Below are positions 42,685 to 51,740 of a stretch of 64,000 nt of DNA, piece by piece. Below the pieces are notes generated by a model. The model had not been told where the DNA came from. It saw only the letters and a program-made list of their open reading frames with translations, and did no database searches. Position numbers and translations under genes: made by a program. The stretch's first letter is position 1; every line of letters begins with the position of its first letter. The DNA is from an uncultured bacterium (lineage in GTDB: Bacteria > Myxococcota_A > Bradymonadia > UBA7976 > VGTA01), in NCBI GenBank assembly GCA_943788935.1, contig CALSSE010000003.1:86493-150492 (forward strand). The letters run 5' to 3'.

Positions 42685-42874
42685 CCCCGGACGCTCTCTT
42701 GAAGCAGCGCTCTTCGCCCACCGAGATGATACTTGGCTGCTTTACCGACTAGAGCCTTATAGCTATAGAAGTGGCCTACCCGATATCACCTTTATTGATG
42801 ATAATGGAGCCCGCCTCATTGGTTGTTATGGGATGGACTGGGAGTGGAAGGAAGAGTGGATGATTACTCCTTAA
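42685..42874 (+). other. Possible coding remnant after the pseudogene
   Basis: A frame reading LEAALFAHRDDTWLLYRLEP and ending EEWMITP looks protein-like (balanced composition, alternating strands) but has no plausible start of its own. It may be the C-terminal end of the decayed esterase or a piece of another lipoprotein gene. Confidence 0.3.
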
Positions 42875-42924
42875 ATGAAGCGATCTTCCCCGAGATAGGT
42901 CACTTTGGAGAGATGAACTTTTGG

Positions 42925-42953
42925 TTGACAAGGAGTGGGTCGATCATTAATTC
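42925..42953 (+). promoter_or_regulatory. Promoter of tRNA-Gly
   Basis: A perfect -35 TTGACA (42925-42930), a 17-base spacer and -10 TAATTC (42948-42953) precede the tRNA 5' end by 10 bases. This is the best sigma70-like promoter seen in the window. Confidence 0.6.
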
Positions 42954-42963
42954 CATAGGTATT

Positions 42964-43036
42964 GCGGGGTTAACTCAGTTGGTAGAGTGTCAGCTTCCCA
43001 AGCTGAATGTCGCGGGTTCGAGTCCCGTACTCCGCT
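42964..43036 (+). tRNA. tRNA-Gly (anticodon CCC)
   Basis: 73 bases. Acceptor GCGGGGT pairs with ACTCCGC; D-arm CTCAGTTGGTAGAG; anticodon stem TCAGC/GCTGA around TTCCCAA, anticodon CCC reading GGG; T-arm with GTTCGAGTC. CCA not encoded directly. Confidence 0.96.
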
Positions 43037-43054
43037 CTTTAATAGAGGGTATGC

Positions 43055-44251
43055 TCACATGGATGCCAACAGACATCCAAGGAGAACGCCACCTCCTATG
43101 AGCATTACCGTGATCAATAAGACTAGAAGTTTTAGTCTTCTCATTCGCGGTCTGGGGTTTTGATTCACCCACCTCATTAACCTCTCCATATTTGACTTTA
43201 GATAGGTGCGCTGACACACCACTTTAAAGTTCCCCGCTAGAGAGTTTTCTAGGCATCTAATGGCTGCATCCCCACTCTCAGTGCGCTTATCCATGTCTAG
43301 CTCCAACATATTCATAATGGAGACTCCAAACTCAGCGGGTGGATATCCCTGGCTAGGGTGATATTGCTCAAATACAGTCTTTGGCTTATGAGTTGGGATC
43401 GCCTGTAGAACTTCTGTAATCGTGGAGCGAGTAGGACCTGCACGATGAAGACTGATGAGCTCATAGGCGACTGAGCCAACCGCGAAGAGGTCAGTCGCAG
43501 GACTCAAACCTCGCTTCTCTACCTGTTCTGGAGGCATATACAGAGGAGTGCCGCAGAGCAAGCTCGACTCTAGGACATCAGCCTGCTTCACTGCACACCC
43601 CCAATCAATGAGCCAAATATGCCCTGCAGGGTTTACCAAGATATTATCTGGTTTGATATCGCGATGAAGAATCCCTTGTTTATGTGCAGAATCGATCGCC
43701 CGGAGGACTTCAATAATCAGTCCCATTCTCTTCTCAAAAGAATATTGCAGGTGAGTCTCTGCATCTCCTGCCTGTAACCTCTTAATAATCTCAGATAGCG
43801 GCTCTCCTTTGAGGAGCTTCATGACGATATAGGGGACACCCTCCTCTGTCAGTCCTGTATCATAAACCGTTGGGATCGCTGGGTGATCGAGCTCTCCAAC
43901 GAACTTAACCTCTTCTAAACAACTATATCTAGCTTGCTCTATAGGGCCTTTATACCCCTTGATCGCCACGCTTCGATTAAGGTCATTATCTTGAGCGCTC
44001 CACACCTTCCCAAAAGTCCCCTCTCCCACCGACTCATGAAGATTAAATCGTTGGCGACCTGTTAGAGTCTTCGTTTGATGAGAGATTAATCCATTGATCG
44101 AGCTCGCTTGGAGCTTCTCGTCCTCTTTAACGTTCCCTTGCGACGCATATGATCCACTCTGATGATGTGCATACAATGAGCGACTTTTACTTCCCTCAGG
44201 GTACATTGTCATTATTGGAAGTATCTCTGACGAATAAACATTTTGATTCAT
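43055..44251 (-). CDS. Serine/threonine protein kinase with C-terminal membrane anchor
   Basis: 398 residues, PknB-like. All catalytic features are present: Gly-rich loop VGEGTFGKVW (about 75), Lys98 in VAIKG, HRDIKPDN (Asp198), DWG in place of DFG (216-218), and GTPLYMPPEQ. Basic residues then a single hydrophobic segment (LVLLITVMLIGGGVLLGCLL) end the protein, so the kinase domain faces the cytosol with almost no extracellular part. The first 65 residues are Ser-rich and probably disordered. It is divergent from the exported-protein gene at 44453 across a 201-base AT-rich gap. Unlike the pseudokinase pair, it should be active. Confidence 0.95.
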   Translation of the reverse strand: MNQNVYSSEILPIMTMYPEGSKSRSLYAHHQSGSYASQGNVKEDEKLQASSINGLISHQTKTLTGRQRFNLHESVGEGTFGKVWSAQDNDLNRSVAIKGYKGPIEQARYSCLEEVKFVGELDHPAIPTVYDTGLTEEGVPYIVMKLLKGEPLSEIIKRLQAGDAETHLQYSFEKRMGLIIEVLRAIDSAHKQGILHRDIKPDNILVNPAGHIWLIDWGCAVKQADVLESSLLCGTPLYMPPEQVEKRGLSPATDLFAVGSVAYELISLHRAGPTRSTITEVLQAIPTHKPKTVFEQYHPSQGYPPAEFGVSIMNMLELDMDKRTESGDAAIRCLENSLAGNFKVVCQRTYLKSNMERLMRWVNQNPRPRMRRLKLLVLLITVMLIGGGVLLGCLLASM

Positions 44252-44452
44252 AAAGATAAAAGCTCCGGAAAACTGATAACGAATGACTTATATAACTAGC
44301 AAATAGACTCTATCTATTATTCTCTTTCTAGTACAAGTATCACATCATTTATACACCTCATTAGAGACTAGTTACAGCTGTATGCCAATTCCAACGACAA
44401 AATTCTAAATGCACCTAAATAATCGAACTCACTGCTCTTCGTAGGGGATGAT

Positions 44453-46639
44453 ATGCGATCGGTTAAAAACATTGTCCATACTCTCCTCATCATTTTTAGT
44501 GCGACCTCTATTGATGTCACTGATAGCCTAGCCTTTGACTACTTAGAGCACATGTACCTCACCGACCAAGTATGCCAACATACTCTCCATCGAATAGAGC
44601 AAACTCTATTGATGGAACAAGGTGTAGATGAAGACCTTCTTACTCGCTACCTTGCCCTCTCTCTGTTCTGTCCAAAGAAAGATGCATCCGCACCCTATTG
44701 TGAGAAGGGGGTTAAGTTAGCGACAGCCCCACTTACCGCTCTCTCTGCCCCTCCAGCTGACAGCGGTGAATACAGCCTCACTCTAGGTGACATCACTTCT
44801 TTACCCGATCATATCGCTCACTTTGGAACCACTCCCAATCTACCTCGAGCTGGGGAATATGGATTAACATCGATGATTTTAGAGTGGATAAGTGCTCATG
44901 AGGGGGGAGTCACTGGTACCCTCTACGATGTCGCTGAAGACGCTTGTGAAGAGGAGAAAGTCGTTGATTGGTCGGGCGTTACCAGCGATATCAGCTCGGC
45001 GATCGAGACCTATCAAGCCCATCACCGACTACCCACTCTCCCAGTGAGTGATCTGAGGGCGCGAGCGAGAGCGCCTCTTAGCCAAGGACCTAAGGACCCA
45101 GCTGCGCTCTACAGCTTTGATAATCCCCACTATCTAGACCTCATCTTTAGAAATCATCATCACTTCGGTGATCAAGCCTATGCTGCTTGGTTGGGCTTTC
45201 ATAGCGTTGGCATTGATCTCTCTAAAGAGAGCTGTCCCAGCCTTATAACCACTGACCCTGATGACCTAGAGGAGCTCGCTGATGATTGGCCCATATTTGA
45301 GGATATGAACTGGTCTGCCTATTCAATCAAAGAGCGTCAACAGAGAGGTTGCGACCTCCTCAGTCATATTATTAACCTCCGACTGACTCAATGGTCCAAG
45401 GACACCTCTCCTACTCGTCTCGCTGAGCTGAAGAGGCGATACCCGAAGCTCTCTGCCTTACTTTCTTTGAATGACCATACATTAAACCATAGCAGGCAGA
45501 AGTCTCAACGCTCACTAAGGGGACCAAAGAGAACTCATATTGACGATTCAGAGATAAGAGTCACCAAAGCGAGAAGATTGAGTCACGCTCTCTTGAGCGC
45601 CAGTTTATCTCTTATTTATGAGGCGAGCGGTCTCCACTTTTTACAAGACTGCTTTGCTGGGGGTCACATGCGTACCATCAGGACTCGTGGTGGTTTACAA
45701 GAGTCTCGATATGACCATGATGCCGACAATCGAGATGGGGTGATCGCTACCTACTATACAGCTAAGCACAGTCAGCGCTTTGTCGCCTATGGAGACACCT
45801 ATCTCCTCGGGGCTGGACCAACGCGACCTCCCTCAGTCAACGAGAGTGACGCCTCAAGTTGCTCTATCGAGAGATCGTCATCACCTCACCCCGACTACCA
45901 TGGGGCTCGCTGCGCGCTCCAAGTACAAAGAGGCTTAATTAGTCTCGCCACGATGAGCAGTTTACTCGACTGGGCGTATGGCGGATTAATGTATCGCTCA
46001 CCCCAAGAGATCTCTACTTTAGGTGAAGACGTTCAAAATACCTATAAACAGCTCAGTCACACTTTACCCATCGCTCCCCCTATAGGCTCTGCGATCAATC
46101 ACAGCGATCACCTCATCGCTGATGAACCCTTACTCAAGAGGGCTAACTTACCAGTACCTCCTCCAGACTTTTCTTACCAAGTCCTCAGCCATCGTTTCGC
46201 TTTTGATATCACCGGAAAGACAACTCGTCTCGGTCTCCAACTGACCTTACTAGATACGCTCGGTCAATTCGCTCACTGGCTATCGAGCTATCGATTTGGA
46301 CTCTATGCAGATCTCGGTGAAGGTGACCTCAACCGCTGGAGCGTAGATGGAGGATATACGTTCCACTTTCGTTGGGCAGCGCGGTTTACGGTCGATATGG
46401 GTCTAGGAGCGCACAGCGGTTGGCGAGAGTTCAACCAAGGCTTAGATTGGTATGTAGGGCTCACTCCTTTTACCGGCTTAACTCTTTTACCGGAGGGGTG
46501 GATCAAAATGCCTCTCGAATTCACCCTCAGCTATCAACTCCCACTCACCTTTTATGACCAAGGAGTTGGATTTCCAGGTTATCAGCTCATCGATGGTCAT
46601 TACTTTGGTATAGGGCTAGGGCTAGCGTTCATGAAATAG
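44453..46639 (+). CDS. Exported protein with nuclease/phospholipase C-like core and beta-barrel-like C-terminus
   Basis: 728 residues with a signal peptide (about 1-26, cut near SLAFDYLEH). Around residue 395 the motif GLHFLQDCFAGGHM resembles the HxxxD...GH zinc-binding helix of S1/P1 nucleases and zinc phospholipases C, with FDNPHYLDLIFRNHHHFGD earlier and YDHDADNRDG following. The last 150 residues show alternating amphipathic strands rich in Trp/Tyr/Gly (RFGLYADLGEGDLNRW to LPLTFYDQGVGF), as in outer-membrane or autotransporter-like beta-sheets. It may be an outer-membrane-associated hydrolase; substrate unknown. AGGGGA lies before the ATG. Confidence 0.75.
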   Translation: MRSVKNIVHTLLIIFSATSIDVTDSLAFDYLEHMYLTDQVCQHTLHRIEQTLLMEQGVDEDLLTRYLALSLFCPKKDASAPYCEKGVKLATAPLTALSAPPADSGEYSLTLGDITSLPDHIAHFGTTPNLPRAGEYGLTSMILEWISAHEGGVTGTLYDVAEDACEEEKVVDWSGVTSDISSAIETYQAHHRLPTLPVSDLRARARAPLSQGPKDPAALYSFDNPHYLDLIFRNHHHFGDQAYAAWLGFHSVGIDLSKESCPSLITTDPDDLEELADDWPIFEDMNWSAYSIKERQQRGCDLLSHIINLRLTQWSKDTSPTRLAELKRRYPKLSALLSLNDHTLNHSRQKSQRSLRGPKRTHIDDSEIRVTKARRLSHALLSASLSLIYEASGLHFLQDCFAGGHMRTIRTRGGLQESRYDHDADNRDGVIATYYTAKHSQRFVAYGDTYLLGAGPTRPPSVNESDASSCSIERSSSPHPDYHGARCALQVQRGLISLATMSSLLDWAYGGLMYRSPQEISTLGEDVQNTYKQLSHTLPIAPPIGSAINHSDHLIADEPLLKRANLPVPPPDFSYQVLSHRFAFDITGKTTRLGLQLTLLDTLGQFAHWLSSYRFGLYADLGEGDLNRWSVDGGYTFHFRWAARFTVDMGLGAHSGWREFNQGLDWYVGLTPFTGLTLLPEGWIKMPLEFTLSYQLPLTFYDQGVGFPGYQLIDGHYFGIGLGLAFMK

Positions 46640-46645
46640 CGAGAT

Positions 46646-46684
46646 CTCTCTGTTGACTCTCTCTGTTGACTCTCTCTGTTGACT
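46646..46684 (+). repeat. 13-bp noncoding tandem repeat, 3 copies
   Basis: CTCTCTGTTGACT occurs three times in a row just after the stop of the preceding gene. No function seen. Confidence 0.85.
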
Positions 46685-46794
46685 CTACTCTTTATCAAAT
46701 AGACTCAACAATCTAGGTTGATTCTGTTTAACTTCTTATATGTCTTTCTTACAGATAATATCTATACCCTTTCTCCTATAGGTTGCAGCAAAAC

Positions 46795-48207
46795 ATGAAG
46801 AACCTCTCCTCAAGTAGTATCGTCCGATCAATCGTTGCCCTTCTGACGATTGGGGTTTTCATTCTCATTATAAGCTGTGATGAAAAGTCGACTTCTCAAG
46901 AGAGACTAGCAAACGCTGAGATGGCCGGCGCTGAGATAGCCGGACAAGAGATCGCCGGACAAGAGATCGCCGGACAAGAGATCGCCGGACAAGAGATCGC
47001 CGGACAAGAGATCGCCGGACAAGAGATCGCCGGACAAGAGATCGCCGGCGCTGAAGCGACTCACACAATGACCTTAAGTGACTTCACTTTATGGCGAGCC
47101 CCGACTGAAACGTATATTCAAGAGGCGACAAGCGCTATCGGGTCTGACATCGATCGTGGCATTCATGACCTCTTTGTCTTTAATAACCAGCTCCACATTG
47201 GCTATGGAGACGCCGACCTCAACGCTGGAGGAGTGAGCCCCATTAAACTCCTCTCATACAGCTCTCCAGAGGCAGAGATCACCATAGACCCATTGGAGAC
47301 TGGCGAGGAGGGGATCTATCGCTACCGTCTTATCGATGGTGAGTTGATGATCGCAGGGGTAGACTCTACCGATGCTGATGAGTTGACCTCTCGACCTCTT
47401 ATCGAGGGGAATTTCTTGAGGACTCGTGACGGCGCATGGGAGAAGCACAGAGCCATCCAAGGTGGAGAGCATGTTCATGATGTAACTCGCTTTATGGAGG
47501 GTCTTTGGGCGGTAGGGTCTGGCGCTGATAACCGAATAGAGTGGGAGACATACGGTGTCTATCGCTACTTATGGTTCTCTGGGGATGGCGGGGTGACTTG
47601 GCGTAGATACAAGAGAGTCTTTAGGGAGGTACCAGGGGATACTCGCTTCATCAATTTGCTAGCGGTCGGTCCGAGACTTTACATTTTTGGCTACCTCAAC
47701 CCTAGCGCGGACGGGGAACCCTCAGTGCCTAAAAATGAGGTCATCATTGGCGCTACCGGAGAGCCTACACCGCTCATCACTGGCCAAGAAGAGGGGCGCT
47801 CTCCCGAAGAAGCTCACCCTCTCGCTAACATCTACGTCATAGAGTCCTACCCCCTCTCTCCTGACCTAGGGGTGATCAGCGGATTTGATATACAGGAGCG
47901 CAGTTGGCGTACCTGGCGCGTTTATGGCGATGGAAGGATAGAAGTAATCAGCGAGTGGGAGGGACTTCGCCTCATTGACCTGTCTATCGATCAAGAGAGC
48001 GGGTCTCTCCTCGCTCTCTTCAATAATAGCATGAACCTCGAAGCCGATACGGGGAAAATAATGTTGGGAGATCGCATAGAGTCGATGACTGAACTCGCCA
48101 TCATAGACTTCAATGAAGGGAGTAGACCGACCTCTATCGTGCAATGGGGAGAGCTCATACTCATTGGTCAAGAAGACGGCCAAATCGTCTCAGCATTGCT
48201 CCAGTAA
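46795..48207 (+). CDS. Lipoprotein with AG-Q-E-I repeats and propeller-like domain
   Basis: About 470 residues from the ATG at 46795; a TTG at 46783 is an alternative start. Signal peptide with lipobox IISC (Cys28), followed by nine 5-residue repeats (EIAGQ). The remaining 380 residues are beta-rich with Trp/Gly turns (YLWFSGDGGVTWRRYKRVF, a BNR/Asp-box-like SxDxGxTW motif), suggesting a sialidase-like or sortilin-like propeller. Function unknown. It shares spacer type with the lipoprotein at 7994 and the protein at 48300. Confidence 0.8.
   Translation: MKNLSSSSIVRSIVALLTIGVFILIISCDEKSTSQERLANAEMAGAEIAGQEIAGQEIAGQEIAGQEIAGQEIAGQEIAGQEIAGAEATHTMTLSDFTLWRAPTETYIQEATSAIGSDIDRGIHDLFVFNNQLHIGYGDADLNAGGVSPIKLLSYSSPEAEITIDPLETGEEGIYRYRLIDGELMIAGVDSTDADELTSRPLIEGNFLRTRDGAWEKHRAIQGGEHVHDVTRFMEGLWAVGSGADNRIEWETYGVYRYLWFSGDGGVTWRRYKRVFREVPGDTRFINLLAVGPRLYIFGYLNPSADGEPSVPKNEVIIGATGEPTPLITGQEEGRSPEEAHPLANIYVIESYPLSPDLGVISGFDIQERSWRTWRVYGDGRIEVISEWEGLRLIDLSIDQESGSLLALFNNSMNLEADTGKIMLGDRIESMTELAIIDFNEGSRPTSIVQWGELILIGQEDGQIVSALLQ
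46918..47052 (+). repeat. 15-bp in-frame tandem repeat, 9 copies
   Basis: Encodes EMAGA once and EIAG(Q/A) eight times. Seven middle units (gagatcgccggacaa) are identical at the DNA level, so expansion is recent. Confidence 0.96.
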
Positions 48208-48299
48208 TCAACTCTATTGACCCCTTGATATTATTATTTCACATGAGCAGACTTATCAGCTAAACTTGAATCCAAACTATAGGATTAGGAGATTTAATC

Positions 48300-49406
48300 G
48301 TGTTCTCAAATCAGGCATCATACATTCATTTACTCGCTCTCCCTTTGTCCCTCATTATCAGTAACGCTGACGCATTTGCCCCGAGGACGACTCAAGTCCC
48401 TAGTAACCCTTGGAGCTGCTCACTCTGTCACGTCAGCCAATATGGTGGAGGGGCTCGTACTGTTTTTGGCGAGGATGTCAGGAATTTTGCTCGAGATGGG
48501 AGCAACATGAACTGGGAGAATGTGTGTGATCTAGATTCTGATGGTGATGGCGCCACTAATGGTGCAGAGCTTGGTGACCCTGACTGTGTTTGGCGTCGCT
48601 CAGATTCACAACTCATGTTCGATGCGACCGACCCTAATGACCCCACTGATTTCCCTCAATCAGAGATGATGGGTGGTGAAGAGATGGCCGGCGCTGAGAT
48701 GGCCGGCGCTGAGATGGCCGGCGCTGAGATGGCCGGCGCTGAGATGGCCGGCGCTGAGATGGCCGGCGCTGAGATGGCCGGGGCTGAGATGGCCGGCGCT
48801 GAGATGGCCGGCGCTGAGATGGCCGGCGCTGAGATGGCTGGCGCTGAGATGGCCGGCGCTGAGATGGCCGGCGCTGAGATGGCCGGCGCTGAGATGGCCG
48901 GTGAAGAATCACCTGTCACTTGTGAAGAAGCGTGTGAATACATCATCAACTGCTCCATTGAGATCTGTGAGGGCTATGATGAGAGCTCTCGTGAAGGGAT
49001 CGCGATGCTCTGTGAGGCGGAGTGTAATCCAGAATTCGCGAGCATCGCTATCTCACAAAGCTGTAGCCAAGTCGTCAATATGATTAGAGCACAAGACTCT
49101 TTCTATGCGGAAGGCTGTGATGGCGAAGAGATGTCTGCTGGCGAAGAGATGTCTGCTGGCGAAGAGATGTCTGCTGGCGATGAGATGTCTGCTGGTGATG
49201 AGACGCCTGCTGGCGAAGAGATGTCTGCTGGCGATGAGATGTCTGCTGGCGATGAGATGCCTGCTGGCGATGAGATGATGGAGGCAGGGAAAGATGACAA
49301 CTCTGGTTGCCAATCAAGCCCTCATCGTAAGGGAGGTCAGCGGCACGCTGGACTGCTTTTAGGCCTATTTATCTTCTGGTTCTGGCGCCGACGTGACGCT
49401 GCTTAA
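48300..49406 (+). CDS. Temptin-like surface protein with AG-E-M repeats and MYXO-CTERM-like tail
   Basis: 368 residues from a GTG with AGGAG 8 bases upstream. Signal peptide (about 1-26). Then a temptin-like domain (about 27-105) with [18 protein letters not shown], an [19 protein letters not shown] calcium-type loop and a C-terminal Cys. Next are 15 EMAGA repeats, a small six-to-eight-Cys domain ([20 protein letters not shown] to CDG, about 207-275), nine [12 protein letters not shown] hexads, and a tail with SGC, a hydrophobic stretch ([11 protein letters not shown]) and RRRDAA. That tail matches the MYXO-CTERM sorting signal used with myxosortase in Myxococcota. It is likely displayed on the cell surface. 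Confidence 0.85.
   Translation: MFSNQASYIHLLALPLSLIISNADAFAPRTTQVPSNPWSCSLCHVSQYGGGARTVFGEDVRNFARDGSNMNWENVCDLDSDGDGATNGAELGDPDCVWRRSDSQLMFDATDPNDPTDFPQSEMMGGEEMAGAEMAGAEMAGAEMAGAEMAGAEMAGAEMAGAEMAGAEMAGAEMAGAEMAGAEMAGAEMAGAEMAGAEMAGEESPVTCEEACEYIINCSIEICEGYDESSREGIAMLCEAECNPEFASIAISQSCSQVVNMIRAQDSFYAEGCDGEEMSAGEEMSAGEEMSAGDEMSAGDETPAGEEMSAGDEMSAGDEMPAGDEMMEAGKDDNSGCQSSPHRKGGQRHAGLLLGLFIFWFWRRRDAA
48681..48905 (+). repeat. 15-bp in-frame tandem repeat, 15 copies
   Basis: GAGATGGCCGGCGCT repeats every 15 bases from 48681 to the unit at 48891; copies differ at most by one base (ggggct, ggctgg). It encodes EMAGA and all three frames on both strands remain open, giving large shadow frames. Confidence 0.97.
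49126..49278 (+). repeat. 18-bp in-frame tandem repeat, about 9 copies
   Basis: Encodes (E/D)EMSAG hexads with variants DETPAG and DEMPAG just before the MYXO-CTERM-like tail. Units such as gaagagatgtctgctggc are nearly identical. Confidence 0.95.
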
Positions 49407-49469
49407 AAAATAACTCCGATCACTGCTGATCGAGCTTCCCATTCTTTCACGATTTGAGGACTAACACAT

Positions 49470-50621
49470 ATGTATAGCATGCTCTCCCTTAACGATATGC
49501 AAGAGAACGTACTACAGAGAGCGATGCAATTCTCGGATGAATCCCTAGCACCTGAAGCCTCCGAGCGAGATCGCCATGAATCTTTCGCCGATGAACACCT
49601 CAAAGCGATGGGTCGCGCTGGGCTACTTGGGGTCAACGTATCTCAAGAGTACGGAGGACTAGGCGCAGGCGTCGTCGCTTATGCGGTAGGTGTAAGAGCA
49701 CTCGCTCAAGGATGCGCTGGGACAACTGTTGCGATGATGGTGACCAACATGGTCGCCGAAGCCATTGAGAAATTTGGCTCGGAGGCTCATAAACAGAAAT
49801 ACCTCGGTGAGCTATGTAGCGGCATATGGCCTGCTGCAGGTTTTTGTCTCAGCGAGCCTGGGAGTGGTAGTGACGCCGCCTCCATGAGGGCTACAGCGAT
49901 CGAAGAACAGCATAATGGAGAGAGCGTTTACCGACTTAACGGCACCAAAGCATGGGTCACTAGCGGTGGTGAAGCAGGGGTTTACTTAGTGACCGCAAAG
50001 ACCAATCCTGCAGCTGGCTCTAGAGGTGTCAGCGCTTTTCTTATTGAGACCGGTACTGCTGGTTTCCGATCGGCTCCTCCTGAGAAAAAAGTGGGGTTAC
50101 GTACTAGTAAAACGACCCAAATGATCCTCGAAGACTGCCTCCTCGATGAGAGTCATCTACTTGGAGAAGAGGGGCGTGGCTTTAGTGTGATGATGAACGC
50201 TCTTGATGGAGGTCGAATAGGGGTAAGTGCACAAGCCGTAGGCGTGGCAGACGCTGCGCTCCAGCTCATGCGTCGCCAATATGATCTTCGCCAAGATCAA
50301 GAGCTAGGGCGACTAATCGCTCAATCACAAGCAGAGAGAGACGCCGCCTGGCTTTTATGTCTACGGGCAGCGACGCTTAAGGATCAGGGGCAGCCACTCA
50401 CCCAACAAGCCTCAATGTCCAAGGTATACTGTACCGAAATGGCAGGGCGGGTCTGTCAACGCGCGGTGAGAGGTTTGGGGGCGATCGGTCATCACTCAAG
50501 TTGTGAAGCGGAGCGTCTCATGCGAGATGTTAGAGTGATGCGAATCTATGAGGGAACCAGCGAGATACAACGCTTCGTAATCGCTCGTGAAGAGTTAAAG
50601 AAACTCCGCTCGGGTCGTTAG
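49470..50621 (+). CDS. Acyl-CoA dehydrogenase
   Basis: 383 residues, typical FAD-dependent enzyme. Seen: QEYGGLGAG, CLSEPGSGSDAASMRATA (substrate/FAD contacts), AWVTSGGEAGVYLV, and the end MRIYEGTSEIQRFVIAR with the likely catalytic Glu361. It makes the trans-2-enoyl-CoA with electrons passing to ETF. The next gene is HMG-CoA lyase, which suggests isovaleryl-CoA or other branched-chain substrates from leucine. TTGAGGA lies 9 bases before the ATG. Confidence 0.95.
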   Translation: MYSMLSLNDMQENVLQRAMQFSDESLAPEASERDRHESFADEHLKAMGRAGLLGVNVSQEYGGLGAGVVAYAVGVRALAQGCAGTTVAMMVTNMVAEAIEKFGSEAHKQKYLGELCSGIWPAAGFCLSEPGSGSDAASMRATAIEEQHNGESVYRLNGTKAWVTSGGEAGVYLVTAKTNPAAGSRGVSAFLIETGTAGFRSAPPEKKVGLRTSKTTQMILEDCLLDESHLLGEEGRGFSVMMNALDGGRIGVSAQAVGVADAALQLMRRQYDLRQDQELGRLIAQSQAERDAAWLLCLRAATLKDQGQPLTQQASMSKVYCTEMAGRVCQRAVRGLGAIGHHSSCEAERLMRDVRVMRIYEGTSEIQRFVIAREELKKLRSGR

Positions 50622-50721
50622 GCGCTGCCATCTTTCATACGGCTCTTCTAATAGAGAGGGGGCGATAAATTAATGTAGAGGATGTGGACGCCACACCAAG
50701 ACTCAATGTAAAGGTGAAGAG

Positions 50722-51681
50722 ATGGAGAGCGCTCTGATGGATATCAAGCAAACACCACAAGATCATCCCTCTGACTTTGTTAGGGTATATGAGGTAGGGC
50801 CGAGAGATGGACTCCAAAATGAGGAGCTCTTTATTCGTACCGAAGATAAACTTGAACTCATAGAGGCTCTACTCTCTGCCGGATTACCTATGGTGGAAGC
50901 GACCAGCTTCGTTCACCCTCGCTGGATCCCTGCCCTCGCCGATGCCGATCAAATCGCTCAACACTTTGCCCAACATCCTCTCGCTGAGAGGGTAACCGCG
51001 CTCGTCCCTAATGAGAGAGGTCTCAGCAGAGCGATTGAGGCTCAATCGCTTGAAATCGCGGTTTTCATGTCCGCTACCGAGACTCACAACAAACGTAATA
51101 TCAATAAGACCCGTGATGAGACATACAGGGCTTTTGAGCCCGTATTTGCGTCTTGTGAAGATCGCGGGGTGAGAGTGAGAGCTTATGTGAGCGCTGTTTG
51201 GGGGTGTCCCTATGAGGGCAGCGTTGACCCTAAAGCAGGCGCTGAGGTCGCCTCAAGACTCTTAAAAATGGGCGCTTATGAAGTGAGTTTAGGAGATACG
51301 ATTGGAGTAGGGAACCCTCGACAAACGAAGGCGATCATCGAGGAGGTATCCGCAGAAATCCCTCTGCAACGAATCGCTCTTCATATGCATGACACATGGG
51401 GTAGAGCGCTCGCTAACTGCCTCGCCGGACTCGAGATGGGTGTGCGCTGTTTTGACTCGAGTATTGGAGGCTTAGGAGGCTGTCCTTATGCCCCCGGAGC
51501 GAGCGGCAACTTAGCCACCGAAGACTTAGTCGCTATGCTTCATGAAATGGGATATGAGACAGGCATTGACTGGGACCATTTGATCTCTGCCGGCCGTCTC
51601 GCTCAAAGACTGTTAGGCCGACCTCTCCCGAGCAGAGCTTTACAAGCGTCCATCGCTTCTCTATCTAATAAGTCGTCCTAG
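50722..51681 (+). CDS. mvaB: Hydroxymethylglutaryl-CoA lyase
   Basis: 319 residues. A TIM-barrel enzyme that cleaves HMG-CoA to acetoacetate and acetyl-CoA, the last step of leucine degradation. Motifs: YEVGPRDGLQNE (metal Asp), VEATSFVHPRWIPALAD, LHMHDTWGRALAN (metal His pair) and the signature GGLGGCPYAPGASGNLATED with catalytic Cys. AAGGTGAAGAG precedes the ATG. It lies 100 bases after the acyl-CoA dehydrogenase and probably shares its transcript. Confidence 0.96.
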   Translation: MESALMDIKQTPQDHPSDFVRVYEVGPRDGLQNEELFIRTEDKLELIEALLSAGLPMVEATSFVHPRWIPALADADQIAQHFAQHPLAERVTALVPNERGLSRAIEAQSLEIAVFMSATETHNKRNINKTRDETYRAFEPVFASCEDRGVRVRAYVSAVWGCPYEGSVDPKAGAEVASRLLKMGAYEVSLGDTIGVGNPRQTKAIIEEVSAEIPLQRIALHMHDTWGRALANCLAGLEMGVRCFDSSIGGLGGCPYAPGASGNLATEDLVAMLHEMGYETGIDWDHLISAGRLAQRLLGRPLPSRALQASIASLSNKSS

Positions 51682-51740
51682 TTTTCATTTTTCAATGAGC
51701 ACATCGTCAGTAAGATCATCAATGTTACAGTGAGATTAAC

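Noticed and set aside
48681..48905. CRISPR-like periodic repeat
   Set aside because: It is a gap-free coding repeat in frame with a surface-protein gene.
48634..49083. Open frames on both strands across the EMAGA repeat
   Set aside because: Repeat artefact: the 15-bp unit is open in all frames. Only the plus frame from 48300 joins a signal peptide, folded domains and a sorting tail.
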